6,930 nt of DNA from Trebonia sp. (GCA_030038035.1 JASHPP010000166.1:1-6930), one strand, 5' to 3'; positions 1-6,405 are shown, counted from the first letter of the stretch. Program-made: numbers and translations. Notes: generated from the letters alone by a model not told the origin.

Positions 1-623
1 GTGGTATCAGACCAGGTGCGGTTGCCGTACTGAACGTCGATCACCTGAGTCGCGACGGGGGTCATGGCAGAGCCGGACTGCGTGCCGCTGGGCTCCGTGA
101 AGATCAGTTCGGAGTCAGTTTTTTCGCCGGGGCTGGCGGGCACGAGCAGGTAACGTACGTGAACTTTCTGGCCGGCCCGTGGCTGCAGCGGGTAGACCCA
201 GTTTTGGCTGACACCGTTCCATTTGGACAGCTTGCCGGGATAGGTTTCTGTGATCTTGGTGTAGAAAACGTCTCCTCCCACGCCGTTGAACGCGGTGAGA
301 ATGGCGTTCCTGATCACCCCCGGGGTGGCCACTGCTGTTCCCGCGCGGGCCGTGGTGGATTGCGGGCGGGGCGAAGGCGTACCCGTGGCGCTTATGGCCA
401 CTACCGCCCCGGCGGTGCCCGCGAGCGCGGCGGCACTGATTCCGATCGCGATCCTACGGGCTGGAGGCGAGGCCCACCGGACGCCCAGACGCCGGCTGGC
501 GCCAGGCTCGGCGGTCATTCCGTCGCGGGGCGTGGCGATGGCCCTGGCCAGGTCGCTCGCCCTCCGGTCAGTGTCGAGCCTGGAGTCCAGGCTGGCGGGC
601 CGCGCCTGGGCGAGCAGGTCCAT
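1..623 (-). CDS. Membrane-anchored partner of the sigma factor, CU044_5270-like (partial, C-terminus beyond the left edge)
   Basis: This frame is open from an ATG at 621-623 to the left edge of the window, giving 207 codons without a stop. The ATG overlaps the TAA of the sigma factor gene (TAATG), so the two are probably translationally coupled. Residues 1-56 are polar and cytoplasmic-looking (MDLLAQARPASLDSRLDTD...). A hydrophobic stretch at about 57-79 (RIAIGISAAALAGTAGAVVA) forms one membrane segment. A Thr/Ser/Pro/Ala-rich spacer follows, then an outer domain from about 100 with aromatic and beta-rich sequence (VFYTKITETY, NWVYPLQP, VIDVQYGNRTW). This layout directly after an ECF-like sigma gene matches the CU044_5270-type proteins of actinomycetes, which are thought to act as sigma-factor partners or anti-sigma proteins. 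I see no zinc-finger HxxxCxxC anti-sigma motif in the cytoplasmic part, so the anti-sigma role is inferred from position and topology. Confidence 0.8.
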   Translation of the reverse strand, partial: MDLLAQARPASLDSRLDTDRRASDLARAIATPRDGMTAEPGASRRLGVRWASPPARRIAIGISAAALAGTAGAVVAISATGTPSPRPQSTTARAGTAVATPGVIRNAILTAFNGVGGDVFYTKITETYPGKLSKWNGVSQNWVYPLQPRAGQKVHVRYLLVPASPGEKTDSELIFTEPSGTQSGSAMTPVATQVIDVQYGNRTWSDT

Positions 624-1174
624 TATGTCCATCGGGGTTGCCTTTCTTGCTGACTGGCTATCTCATGGCGGTGTTCGGATTCCGGGCTGTCGGCCATCGC
701 TTTCTCAAGGCGCCGCCGCGCCCGGTGCAGGCGGACGAAGTAGGCCGCCGCGGAACAGCCGGCCAAGGACGCGGCATCCCGCGGTGAAAGGCCGTGCCAG
801 GCCGACAGCGTCAGCAGTTCCCGGTCCGCCTCCGGCAAGGCGGCGAGTGCACGGAGCACGGCCTGGCGTTCGGATACCTCATCGGCGATGTCCACGGCGA
901 CCCCGGAACCCCAGGAGGACAGCTCCGCCGCCACGGACTCCTGCCGCGCTGCCGCGCGGAACTCGCTCCCGATGACGTTCCGTGCCGTCACCAGCAGCCA
1001 GGGCAGCGGATCAGCTGGCAACTCCGCCAGCTTCCGCCAGGCAACCAGGAACACCTCGCTGACCACCTCGTCGGCCAACTGGCGGCCGGCCCGGCTCACC
1101 GCGTAGGCGTAGACGCGGTTCCGGTAGCGGTCATACAGACCGGTGAACCGCTCGACCGCGTCAAGATCATCCAA
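623..1174 (-). CDS. ECF-like RNA polymerase sigma factor (sigma-70 family)
   Basis: This 183-residue protein redirects RNA polymerase to a small promoter set. Region 2 covers about residues 8-72 (FTGLYDRYRNRVYAYAVSRA, then LADEVVSEVFLVAWRKL and PWLLVTARNVIGS), which contains the core-binding and -10 recognition helices. Region 4 covers about 105-157 (LRALAALPEADRELLTLSAW, then LSPRDAASLAGCSAAAYFVR and LHRARRRLEKAM), the helix-turn-helix for the -35 element. There is no region 1.1 or 3, and the length fits the ECF group. The start is TTG at 1172-1174. GGAGGA lies 9 bases upstream, and an ATG at 1191-1193 is out of frame. About 25 C-terminal residues after region 4 are polar and look disordered. 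The gene overlaps the downstream membrane protein, suggesting the pair senses an envelope or extracellular signal. The target promoters and the inducing signal cannot be read from the sequence. Confidence 0.93.
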   Translation of the reverse strand: MDDLDAVERFTGLYDRYRNRVYAYAVSRAGRQLADEVVSEVFLVAWRKLAELPADPLPWLLVTARNVIGSEFRAAARQESVAAELSSWGSGVAVDIADEVSERQAVLRALAALPEADRELLTLSAWHGLSPRDAASLAGCSAAAYFVRLHRARRRLEKAMADSPESEHRHEIASQQERQPRWT

Positions 1175-1183
1175 AGGTCCAGC

Positions 1184-1189
1184 TCCTCC
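1184..1189 (-). promoter_or_regulatory. Ribosome binding site that fixes the TTG start of the sigma factor
   Basis: GGAGGA on the minus strand lies 9 bases before the TTG at 1174. The only nearby ATG (1191-1193) lies upstream of this site and in another frame that soon stops, so the rare TTG codon is the best start. Confidence 0.7.
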
Positions 1190-1372
1190 GCATGGCGATC
1201 GCTTCGCCTGACACCGTTCAGTTGGTAATGTCCCGCGGGCCCCCTTTCTTACAGACTCGATGAAACGGCCTCGACCAAGCGGCGGCGACCACGCGGCGCC
1301 TGACCCGGGTGCGGACGGGCAGTGTGAGGAGACGCCACGGCCCGTTCGGGCGAATGAAAAGGAGGAACGGGG

Positions 1373-1385
1373 GTGCGGGCCGCAC
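1373..1385. repeat. Short GC-rich palindrome downstream of the methyltransferase gene (possible weak terminator)
   Basis: GTGCGG and CCGCAC are perfect 6-base arms around a single G. The palindrome lies about 30 bases past the stop codon of the minus-strand methyltransferase, in the gap before the sigma factor promoter region. There is no T-run after it on the minus strand, and such palindromes arise by chance in GC-rich DNA. A terminator role is only a guess. I recognise no gene in the surrounding 1175-1415 gap. Confidence 0.25.
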
Positions 1386-1415
1386 GGGCAGCGGGACCTC
1401 AGCCGGTGACCCTCC

Positions 1416-2254
1416 TCATGGCTTGCGGCCGACTGCGCCCCAGCCCGCCACCTCGTATTCGCCGGCAGAGACGCCCGGCCTGGGGTGCCATCTGTGGCAC
1501 TGGACGATGCCGGGCTCGACCAGCTCGAGGCCGTCGAAGAATCTGCTGACCTGGCCGAAGGTGCGCAGGGTGACCGGTGTGGCGACCGACTCGTTGTAGC
1601 GCCGCGCGCTCTCGGCGACCAGTTCGGGGAGGATGTCGCTGGCCGGATGGGTGAGCACCAGGTAACTGCCGGGCGCGACGCTGGTCATGAACTGCGCGAC
1701 GATCCCGTACGGATCCTGCTCGTCGCTGATGAGCTGCAGGACCGAAACCAGGATGACGGCGGTCGGCTGGGCGAAGTCGAGCGTCCGCGCCGCCTCGTCG
1801 AGGATCATGCCCGGGTCGCGCAGGTCGCCCTGGATGGAGGAGGTCGCGTCCTCGGGGGTGCTAGCTAGCAGCGCGCGGGAGTGCGACAGCACGACCGGGT
1901 CGTTGTCGGCGTGACCCGTGCGTCCGGGGCGATGTCCTGCGCCACCTCATGCAGGTTCGGCTTGGTGGGAATGCCGCTGCCCACGTCGAGGAACTGCCGT
2001 ACGCCCGCGGCGGCCAGGTACGCCACCGCGCGGCGCATGAAGTCACGGTTGGCCCTGATGTCGCGCACGATGGCCGGCCTGACGGCAATGATGGCCTCGG
2101 CCGCACTCCGGTCGGCCGCGAAGTTGTCCTTGCCGCCGAGCCAGTAGTCATAGACGCGAGCTGGGTGGGCGACGCTGGTGTCGAGCAGGGGAGTCCCGTC
2201 CTGCCCGTCCTTGGCATCAAAGGCGGGTCCGCCGTCTGCCCGGTCACCAGACAC
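1416..2254 (-). pseudogene. SAV2177-type (DUF574) SAM-dependent methyltransferase, interrupted by a frameshift
   Basis: Two adjacent minus-strand frames together encode one methyltransferase of the actinobacterial SAV2177/DUF574 group. The first starts at a GTG (2252-2254), 6 bases after AGAAGG. It carries the family N-terminal signature ARVYDYWLGGKDNFAADR at about residues 32-49 and the SAM-binding loop FLDVGSGIPTKPN at about 88-100. After DARV (residue 114, ending at 1913) this frame turns into nonsense and stops at 1865-1867. The family sequence continues in another frame with ADNDPVVLSHSRALLASTPE, then AVILVSVLQLISDEQDPYGI, GSYLVLTHPASD and the usual end GRKP at 1416. Adding one base (a T giving V-Y-A-D-N-D) or four bases near 1911-1913 would restore a normal protein of about 279-280 residues. 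The break removes the acidic-residue half of the cofactor site, so neither fragment should be active. The rest is well conserved, so the break is either recent or a sequencing error. The substrate of this family is not established. Confidence refers to the family; the broken state needs read support. Confidence 0.85.
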
Positions 2255-2299
2255 GATGTGCCTTCTCTTCGCGCGCGGGAAGCGGTCCGCCCAAGCCTA

Positions 2300-2319
2300 A
2301 TGCACCGCGCATGGTGCAT
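2300..2319. repeat. Perfect 7-bp inverted repeat in the divergent promoter region
   Basis: ATGCACC and GGTGCAT are perfect arms around a 6-base spacer (GCGCAT), a size usual for an operator of a dimeric regulator. The repeat lies 46 bases upstream of the methyltransferase start and 50 bases upstream of the ArsR-like regulator start. A possible -10 (TAGGCT, minus strand, 2300-2295) for the methyltransferase abuts it. The regulator next door is the natural candidate ligand, but this is inference. Confidence 0.45.
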
Positions 2320-2326
2320 GCCGGGG

Positions 2327-2350
2327 ACGCTTCGGTGGCTGCCGAAGCGT
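2327..2350. repeat. Perfect 9-bp inverted repeat ahead of the ArsR-like regulator
   Basis: ACGCTTCGG and CCGAAGCGT are perfect 9-base arms with a 6-base loop (TGGCTG). The repeat ends 19 bases before the regulator start codon. It could be a second operator half of the divergent region or an mRNA hairpin close to the ribosome binding site (GGAGG at 2365-2369). No T-run follows, so a terminator is unlikely. Confidence 0.5.
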
Positions 2351-2369
2351 TTACGGGTGACGATGGAGG

Positions 2370-3077
2370 GTGATGGAGCATCGTCGTCCGTACCCCGAAG
2401 ACCCGGACCTGGCCGCGCTGGCCGGCCTGCTGGCCGACAACACCCGCGCCAGCTTCTGCCTGGCGCTGCTGGACGGGCGGGCGTGGACCGCCGCTGAGCT
2501 GGCGCGCCACGCCGGGGTGGCTGCGTCGACGGCCACCGGTCACCTGAATCTCCTGGTGGCCGGGGGGTTGCTGGCGGAGCAGCGGCAGGGCCGGCATCGT
2601 TACGTGCGCCTGGCTGATGCCGGCGCGGCGGAGCTGGTCGAGAACCTCGCCTCGATGGCGCCGCGCCGCGTTGTCCCGCCCCGTTCGCTTTCGGCCGCTA
2701 GCCGCGCAGCGGCGCTCGCGCGTGCGCGCACCTGCTATGACCACCTCGCCGGGGCGCTCGGCGTTTCGATCACCACCGCGATGACCGACCGGGGGCTGCT
2801 GGACTGGGAACATGGGCTCGCGCTCACTGCCGGCGGGGCCGACTGGCTGGCCGGACTCGGCATCGCGCTGCCGTCGGCGACGCGGCGCCCGCCTGTCCGC
2901 TCCTGCCTTGACTGGACCGAGCGCCGCCCCCACCTGGCGGGCGCCGCAGGCGCCGCCCTGTGCGGCCATGCGTTCCGGTCCGGCTGGATCACCCGGACCG
3001 GTGCCAGCCGGGCCGTGACCGTCACCGAAGCCGGAAGAAGCGCGCTGCGGGACCACCTCGGCCTCGTACCCGGCTAA
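2370..3077 (+). CDS. ArsR-like winged-helix transcriptional regulator
   Basis: This 235-residue protein is a predicted DNA-binding repressor. The N-terminal winged helix spans about residues 12-82. It comprises DLAALAGLLADNTRASFCLA, the helix-turn-helix WTAAELARHAGVAASTATGH, then LLVAGGLLAEQRQGRHRYVR, which forms the last helix and wing and matches the ArsR/SmtB pattern. I see no ELCVCDL-type metal-binding cysteine motif, so metal sensing is unlikely. The C-terminal half carries RSCLDWTERRPHLAG at 177-191, a segment I know from a common group of actinobacterial ArsR-like proteins, and ends in a wing-like VTVTEAGRSALRDHLG. The start is GTG at 2370 or ATG at 2373. The GGAGG at 2365-2369 sits close to both, and an in-frame TGA at 2358 excludes anything earlier. 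The gene is divergent from the methyltransferase and convergent with the MFS-MarR gene. The two inverted repeats upstream suggest autoregulation. Confidence 0.88.
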   Translation: MMEHRRPYPEDPDLAALAGLLADNTRASFCLALLDGRAWTAAELARHAGVAASTATGHLNLLVAGGLLAEQRQGRHRYVRLADAGAAELVENLASMAPRRVVPPRSLSAASRAAALARARTCYDHLAGALGVSITTAMTDRGLLDWEHGLALTAGGADWLAGLGIALPSATRRPPVRSCLDWTERRPHLAGAAGAALCGHAFRSGWITRTGASRAVTVTEAGRSALRDHLGLVPG

Positions 3078-3158
3078 GGTCACCTGGGTTCGCAACTGCC
3101 CGTCAGCCCGTTGCGATGCTTCCGCGGGCGCCGGCATGAGCTCAGTGTCTGGCCCTGG

Positions 3159-5423
3159 TCAGGCCGACGCCGCCCTGGCTGCTTCCGGGGGCATCGCGTC
3201 GACCTGGTCCGCGAGTGATTCCAGGGCTGGCAAGGCGGCCAGCAGCGCCGCCGCTTCCGCGGGGTCCAGGCACGCCAGGGCGGTGGCCAGGCCCGCTGTC
3301 CGGTCGCGTCGTGCGGCGCGCAGGACCGCCTCGCCCGTGCCGGTGGTGCTGACGACGCTGGCCCTGCGGTCGGTTTCGTCGCCCCGCTGCTGCGCCCAGC
3401 CGCTCCGGACGATCCGGTCGATGATCCGGGACATGGTGGGAAAGGTCACTCCGGCGTGCGCCGCGAGTTCGCCGATGCGCAGCGGCCCCGCGGCGTGCAG
3501 GATGGCGAGCGCGGCCAGCCCGCTCGGCGTGACCTCCGCCGGCCCGAAGCGGGCCCGGCTGGAATGCGCGAGCCGCTGCACCACGGAGTCGATGCGTTCG
3601 GCGAGGCTGCCCTGCTGCCGTGCCGGGCAGTCCGGCACCAAGGCCGACACCAAGGCCGGCACCAAGGTCGGCACCCTGGGAGGGGCGGCCGCGGCTGGCT
3701 CGGCGGCTGCCTGCTCGCCATGGACGTACTTGCCGCCGCGCAGCAGCGAGGCGATGGCGGCGACCAGGCAGGCCGCGATGGCGAAGTCGAAGGCCACCGA
3801 CAGGCCGTGCTCGAACGCGGGGCTGATCAGGGACGGGAAGAAGCTGCGCCCGGTCAGGTAGGCGGCGCGGGCCGGGCTCAGGCGGGCGAGGGCCGGGCCG
3901 AGCAGCGTCCGGACCGGGTTGTAGCCGAGCAGGGAGGCGAACAGCACAGAAACCGGCGGCAGGGCGGCGACCCGGGCCGCGTCGGCTGTGGGCAGTCCCT
4001 GCGCGGTCAGTCCGTGCAGCAGGGCGGCCGGCAGTGTCGCGGCAAGTCCCAGGATGATCAGGGTGAAGAAAATGCCGATGGACAGCACCATGGACGAGTT
4101 CTGGAAGGTGGCGGTCATGCCCGATCCGGCGCCGCGACGCTCGGGCGGCAGGCTGTTCATGATGGCGGCCCGGTTCGGCGAGGCGAACAGCCCCATGCCG
4201 ATCCCGTTCACCAGCAGGATGAGCGCGAATTGCCAGTAGGCGAAGTTGACCGGGAGGATCTCAAGCAGCCAGAACGAGCCCGCCGCGACCACCATGCCGC
4301 CGGTGGCGAACGGCCGCGCGCCGAAGTGATCCGACAGCCAGCCGGACACCGGTCCGGCGAGCAGGAACCCGGCGGTGAGCGGCAGCATGTAGATGCCCGC
4401 CCACAGCGGGGTCTGGCTGAAGGCGTATCCGTGCCTGGGCAGGTAGATGCCCTGCAGCCAGATGATCAGGATGAACATCAGGCCGCCGCGGCCGAGCCCG
4501 GACAGCAGGCCGGCCAGGTTGCCCGCGGTGAATGCCCGGATCCGGAACAGCTCCATCCGGAACATCGGGTGCCGCACCCGCGTCTCGATGAAGCAGAACG
4601 CGGCGAGCAAGGCCACGCCGCCGGCCATCGCCGCGATCACCCACGGGTTGGCCCAGCCCATGGTGTGCCCGCGGTACGGCTCGATGCCGTAGGTGATGCC
4701 GGTCAGCAGCGCGACCAGGCCCACCCCGAACGTGATGTTCCCCCACCAGTCGAGGTTGACGGGCCGCCGCTCGCCGAGTTCCCTCAGCTTCAGGTAGGCC
4801 CAGACGGTGCCGAACAGCCCGAACGGGACCGACACCAGGAATACCAGGTGCCATTCCACCGGGCCGAGCAGCCCGCCGAGGATCAGGCCGATGAATGACC
4901 CGGCGATCCCGGCCACCTGGTTCAGGCCGAGCGCCAGTCCGCGCTGGCCGGACGGGAACGCGTCGGTGAGGATCGCGGCGGAGTTCGCCATCAGCATCGC
5001 CCCGCCGACGCCCTGCAGCACCCTCACGAGGATCAGCCACAGCGCCCCGGCGGTCCCGTGCAGCCAGGTCAGCGACAGCGCCACCGAGAACACCGTGAAG
5101 ACGGCGAAGCCCAGGTTGTACATCCGCACGCGGCCGTACATGTCCCCCAGCCGGCCGAAGCTCACCACCAGCACGGCGGTGACGACCATGTAGCCCATGA
5201 TCAGCCATAGCAGCAGGCTGGAGTTGCCCGGCTGCAGCGGATTGAGCCCGATGCCGCGGAAGATGTCCGGCAGCGCGATCAGCAGGATCGAGGCGTTGAC
5301 GCTGGCCATCAACACACCCAGCGTGGTGTTGGACAAGGCGATCCACTTGTAGCCGGGTCCCGGCGCGCGAAGCCGGGGGGCCCGGGATGCCGCCACCGAC
5401 GGCGGCTGGCCTGGCAAGGTCAT
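3159..5423 (-). CDS. DHA2-type MFS transporter fused to a C-terminal MarR winged-helix domain
   Basis: This single 754-residue frame joins two modules. Residues 27-561 form a 14-helix drug:proton antiporter-type MFS transporter. The first helix contains GVLMASVNASILLIALP. MFS motif A is at 90-102 (GRLGDMYGRVRMY), a second motif-A-like loop is at 361-372 (GWLSDHFGARPF), and there is a large loop between helices 13 and 14 (about 466-540). This half would export drugs or other hydrophobic compounds, driven by protons. An Ala/Pro/Val-rich linker (about 566-605) follows. Residues about 606-745 are a MarR domain with helix-turn-helix LRIGELAAHAGVTFPTMSRI at 648-667, the wing RGDETDRRASVVSTTGTGEA at 680-699 with the family D-x-R-R signature, and C-terminal dimerisation-type helices. 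I chose ATG 5421-5423 because AAGGGAG lies 7 bases before it. The frame extends to a TTG at 5498, but that would cover the leader and add a basic, unconserved stretch. MarR partners are usually separate genes, so the fusion is unusual. An assembly join is unlikely because the linker is continuous and in frame. Confidence 0.92.
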   Translation of the reverse strand: MTLPGQPPSVAASRAPRLRAPGPGYKWIALSNTTLGVLMASVNASILLIALPDIFRGIGLNPLQPGNSSLLLWLIMGYMVVTAVLVVSFGRLGDMYGRVRMYNLGFAVFTVFSVALSLTWLHGTAGALWLILVRVLQGVGGAMLMANSAAILTDAFPSGQRGLALGLNQVAGIAGSFIGLILGGLLGPVEWHLVFLVSVPFGLFGTVWAYLKLRELGERRPVNLDWWGNITFGVGLVALLTGITYGIEPYRGHTMGWANPWVIAAMAGGVALLAAFCFIETRVRHPMFRMELFRIRAFTAGNLAGLLSGLGRGGLMFILIIWLQGIYLPRHGYAFSQTPLWAGIYMLPLTAGFLLAGPVSGWLSDHFGARPFATGGMVVAAGSFWLLEILPVNFAYWQFALILLVNGIGMGLFASPNRAAIMNSLPPERRGAGSGMTATFQNSSMVLSIGIFFTLIILGLAATLPAALLHGLTAQGLPTADAARVAALPPVSVLFASLLGYNPVRTLLGPALARLSPARAAYLTGRSFFPSLISPAFEHGLSVAFDFAIAACLVAAIASLLRGGKYVHGEQAAAEPAAAAPPRVPTLVPALVSALVPDCPARQQGSLAERIDSVVQRLAHSSRARFGPAEVTPSGLAALAILHAAGPLRIGELAAHAGVTFPTMSRIIDRIVRSGWAQQRGDETDRRASVVSTTGTGEAVLRAARRDRTAGLATALACLDPAEAAALLAALPALESLADQVDAMPPEAARAASA
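3634..3675. repeat. 12-bp tandem repeat inside the transporter-MarR linker
   Basis: The unit GGCACCAAGGCC occurs about three and a half times, with one or two substitutions per copy (GACACCAAGGCC, GGCACCAAGGTC, GGCACC). On the coding strand it encodes the tetrapeptide series VPTL-VPAL-VSAL-VP in the linker between helix 14 and the MarR domain. Because the unit is a multiple of three, copy number could change the linker length without breaking the frame. Confidence 0.75.
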
Positions 5424-5430
5424 CGGTCGA

Positions 5431-5437
5431 CTCCCTT
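5431..5437 (-). promoter_or_regulatory. Ribosome binding site deciding the start of the MFS-MarR gene
   Basis: AAGGGAG on the minus strand lies 7 bases before ATG 5423. The alternative TTG at 5498, 25 codons upstream, sits next to the AT-rich operator-like region, so the ATG start is preferred. Confidence 0.7.
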
Positions 5438-5446
5438 CCGGCGGTA

Positions 5447-5484
5447 GCCGGGCGGGCCTGCGGCGGCCCGGCACGGCCTGCCGG
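5447..5484. repeat. Overlapping GC-rich hairpins in the leader of the MFS-MarR gene
   Basis: GCCGGGC (5447-5453) pairs with GCCCGGC (5466-5472). Overlapping it, CCGGCA (5468-5473) pairs with TGCCGG (5479-5484). The two stems share bases and so are mutually exclusive in the mRNA leader. Such pairings are common by chance in GC-rich DNA, so a regulatory role is only possible. Confidence 0.3.
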
Positions 5485-5502
5485 AGTCTGTTCGTCAAGC
5501 GA

Positions 5503-5522
5503 GCGATTTAATTGCTAATCGC
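5503..5522. promoter_or_regulatory. Candidate MarR operator and promoter island upstream of the MFS-MarR gene
   Basis: GCGATT and AATCGC are perfect 6-base arms around the 8-base spacer TAATTGCT. Nested within is TTA-N5-TAA, and further right lies the half-site-like sequence CTAA. The segment about 5500-5530 is strikingly AT-rich against its surroundings, as expected for a promoter in this genome. A palindrome of about 20 bases with A/T-rich core fits MarR-type operators. It lies 80-100 bases upstream of the transporter start on the minus strand. I infer that the MarR domain encoded in the same gene binds here. No clear -35/-10 pair could be fixed. The rest of the 5424-5767 gap (344 bases) holds leader hairpins on the left and, on the right, the ribosome binding site of the next gene. 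I recognise no gene in it. Confidence 0.5.
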
Positions 5523-5753
5523 AAACTAAGCACCAGGCCAGTCGGCCGGGCAGGGCCAAAGGTCCGACCCGGCCAGAGCCGAGGACAGGACAGGCGGCAT
5601 CGGCAACTCTGCGGCGACGATAGGCGCGATTGACTCGGCCGCAGCACCGTTCGTGCAGGGCGTCATCGCGGCGTAACCCGTAATGTTTGCCATGTCCCGC
5701 GAGCCGCGATGAGTCCTGCGGCGTCCGGCGGTCGTACTGTCGAACCCGTTACC

Positions 5754-5760
5754 GAGGAGG
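5754..5760 (+). promoter_or_regulatory. Ribosome binding site of the dihydrofolate-reductase-like gene
   Basis: GAGGAGG lies 7 bases before ATG 5768 and shows that the earlier in-frame ATG at 5687 is not the start. A possible -10 (TACTGT, 5735-5740) lies just upstream without a clear -35. Confidence 0.8.
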
Positions 5761-5767
5761 ACTTCTG

Positions 5768-6331
5768 ATGCGCAGCGTGACCTACTCGATGGGCGTCTCA
5801 CTTGACGGCTACATCGCCGGGCCGGACGGTGACATCGCTGCGCCGCCGCCCGACGAGGAGGTCTTCCGCTTCGTCATTGACGAGATACGACAGGTCGGCG
5901 TCCACCTGCTGGGACGAAGGCTGTACGAGACGATGCTGTACTGGGAGACCGCCGATCAGGATCGATCGCTCGACGACTCAGAGCTTGAGTGGGCCGCGAT
6001 CTGGAAGGCGCTCCCGAAGGTGGTGTTCTCCACAACGCTGTCGGCGGTGCAGGGCAATGCCCGCCTGGCCTCCGGCGGGCTGGCAGAGGAGATCGAGCGG
6101 CTGCGAGCCGAGCCGGCGGAGGGCGACATCGCGATCGGCGGCGCGACTCTCGCCGCCGAGGCGGCCGCGCTTGGCCTGATCGACGAGTACCGGGCCAGGG
6201 TCTACCCGGTGCTGGTCGGCGGTGGCATTCCGTTTTTTGCCCAGCGCGAGCGCCGGGTGGATCTCGAACTCGCCGAGACCCGCACCTTCAGCTCGAAAGT
6301 CGTCTACCTCCGCTACCGCGTGGCGCGCTAG
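5768..6331 (+). CDS. Dihydrofolate reductase family protein (RibD C-terminal domain fold)
   Basis: This 187-residue single-domain protein belongs to the RibD C-terminal/DHFR-like family of predicted NADPH-dependent reductases. It starts with a beta-strand and the signature YSMGVSLDGYIAGPDG (about 6-21). LLGRRLYETMLYWE follows at 47-60, where the G-R-x-x-Y-E-T pattern corresponds to the cofactor-binding helix. Next come KVVFSTTL at 84-91, the glycine-rich nucleotide loop DIAIGGATLAAEA at 120-132, and GLIDEYRARVYPVLVGGGIP at 136-155, which is typical of the family. The length is complete. The family is broad and the substrate of most members is unknown. It should not be called a housekeeping folate enzyme or riboflavin enzyme without more evidence. 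It is monocistronic, divergent from the transporter and convergent with the sulfotransferase. Confidence 0.92.
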   Translation: MRSVTYSMGVSLDGYIAGPDGDIAAPPPDEEVFRFVIDEIRQVGVHLLGRRLYETMLYWETADQDRSLDDSELEWAAIWKALPKVVFSTTLSAVQGNARLASGGLAEEIERLRAEPAEGDIAIGGATLAAEAAALGLIDEYRARVYPVLVGGGIPFFAQRERRVDLELAETRTFSSKVVYLRYRVAR

Positions 6332-6333
6332 CC

Positions 6334-6365
6334 GGCTCGTCCGCCCGGCCTAGCGAGAACGAGCC
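6334..6365. terminator. Possible bidirectional terminator hairpin between convergent genes
   Basis: GGCTCGT (6334-6340) pairs perfectly with ACGAGCC (6359-6365) across an 18-base loop. It begins 3 bases after the stop of the reductase-like gene and lies 40 bases past the end of the convergent sulfotransferase gene. The position is right for a terminator, but the loop is long and there is no T-run. Confidence 0.35.
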
Positions 6366-6405
6366 AGCCAGTGGCGCCCCGGGGTCGGGACCGGTTGCCT
6401 GCGAG

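Noticed and set aside
286..975. Plus-strand frames at 159-653 and 286-975
   Set aside because: They are antisense to the sigma factor and its membrane partner, basic and low in complexity, with no ribosome binding site or recognisable domain.
1373..1549. Plus-strand small frame from GTG 1373 preceded by GGAGGA at 1361-1366
   Set aside because: The ribosome binding site is good, but the product is Arg/Pro-rich and runs antisense into the methyltransferase 3' end. Nothing suggests a real protein.
2244..3137. Minus-strand frame of 297 codons antisense to the ArsR-like regulator
   Set aside because: Low-complexity Arg/Gly/Pro sequence without motifs. The plus-strand frame has a clear winged helix and family C-terminus.
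3078..3158. Terminator between the convergent ArsR-like and MFS-MarR genes
   Set aside because: Only 5-base pairings with long loops (GCCCG with CGGGC) were found and there is no T-run, so no terminator is called.
3456..4898. Long plus-strand frame of 480 codons antisense to the MFS-MarR gene
   Set aside because: The translation is rich in Arg, Gly, Gln and Glu with no domain signal. It mirrors the high-GC codon bias of the real minus-strand gene.
4261..5346. Second minus-strand frame of 361 codons within the transporter gene
   Set aside because: It is an alternative frame of the same strand, made of Arg/Ala/Gly/Pro repeats, with no membrane segments.
5526..5693. Possible small minus-strand gene of 55 codons from ATG 5693 in the divergent gap
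   Set aside because: The ribosome binding site is weak, third-position bias is modest and no family is recognised. It would end right at the candidate operator of the transporter, so it is most likely chance.
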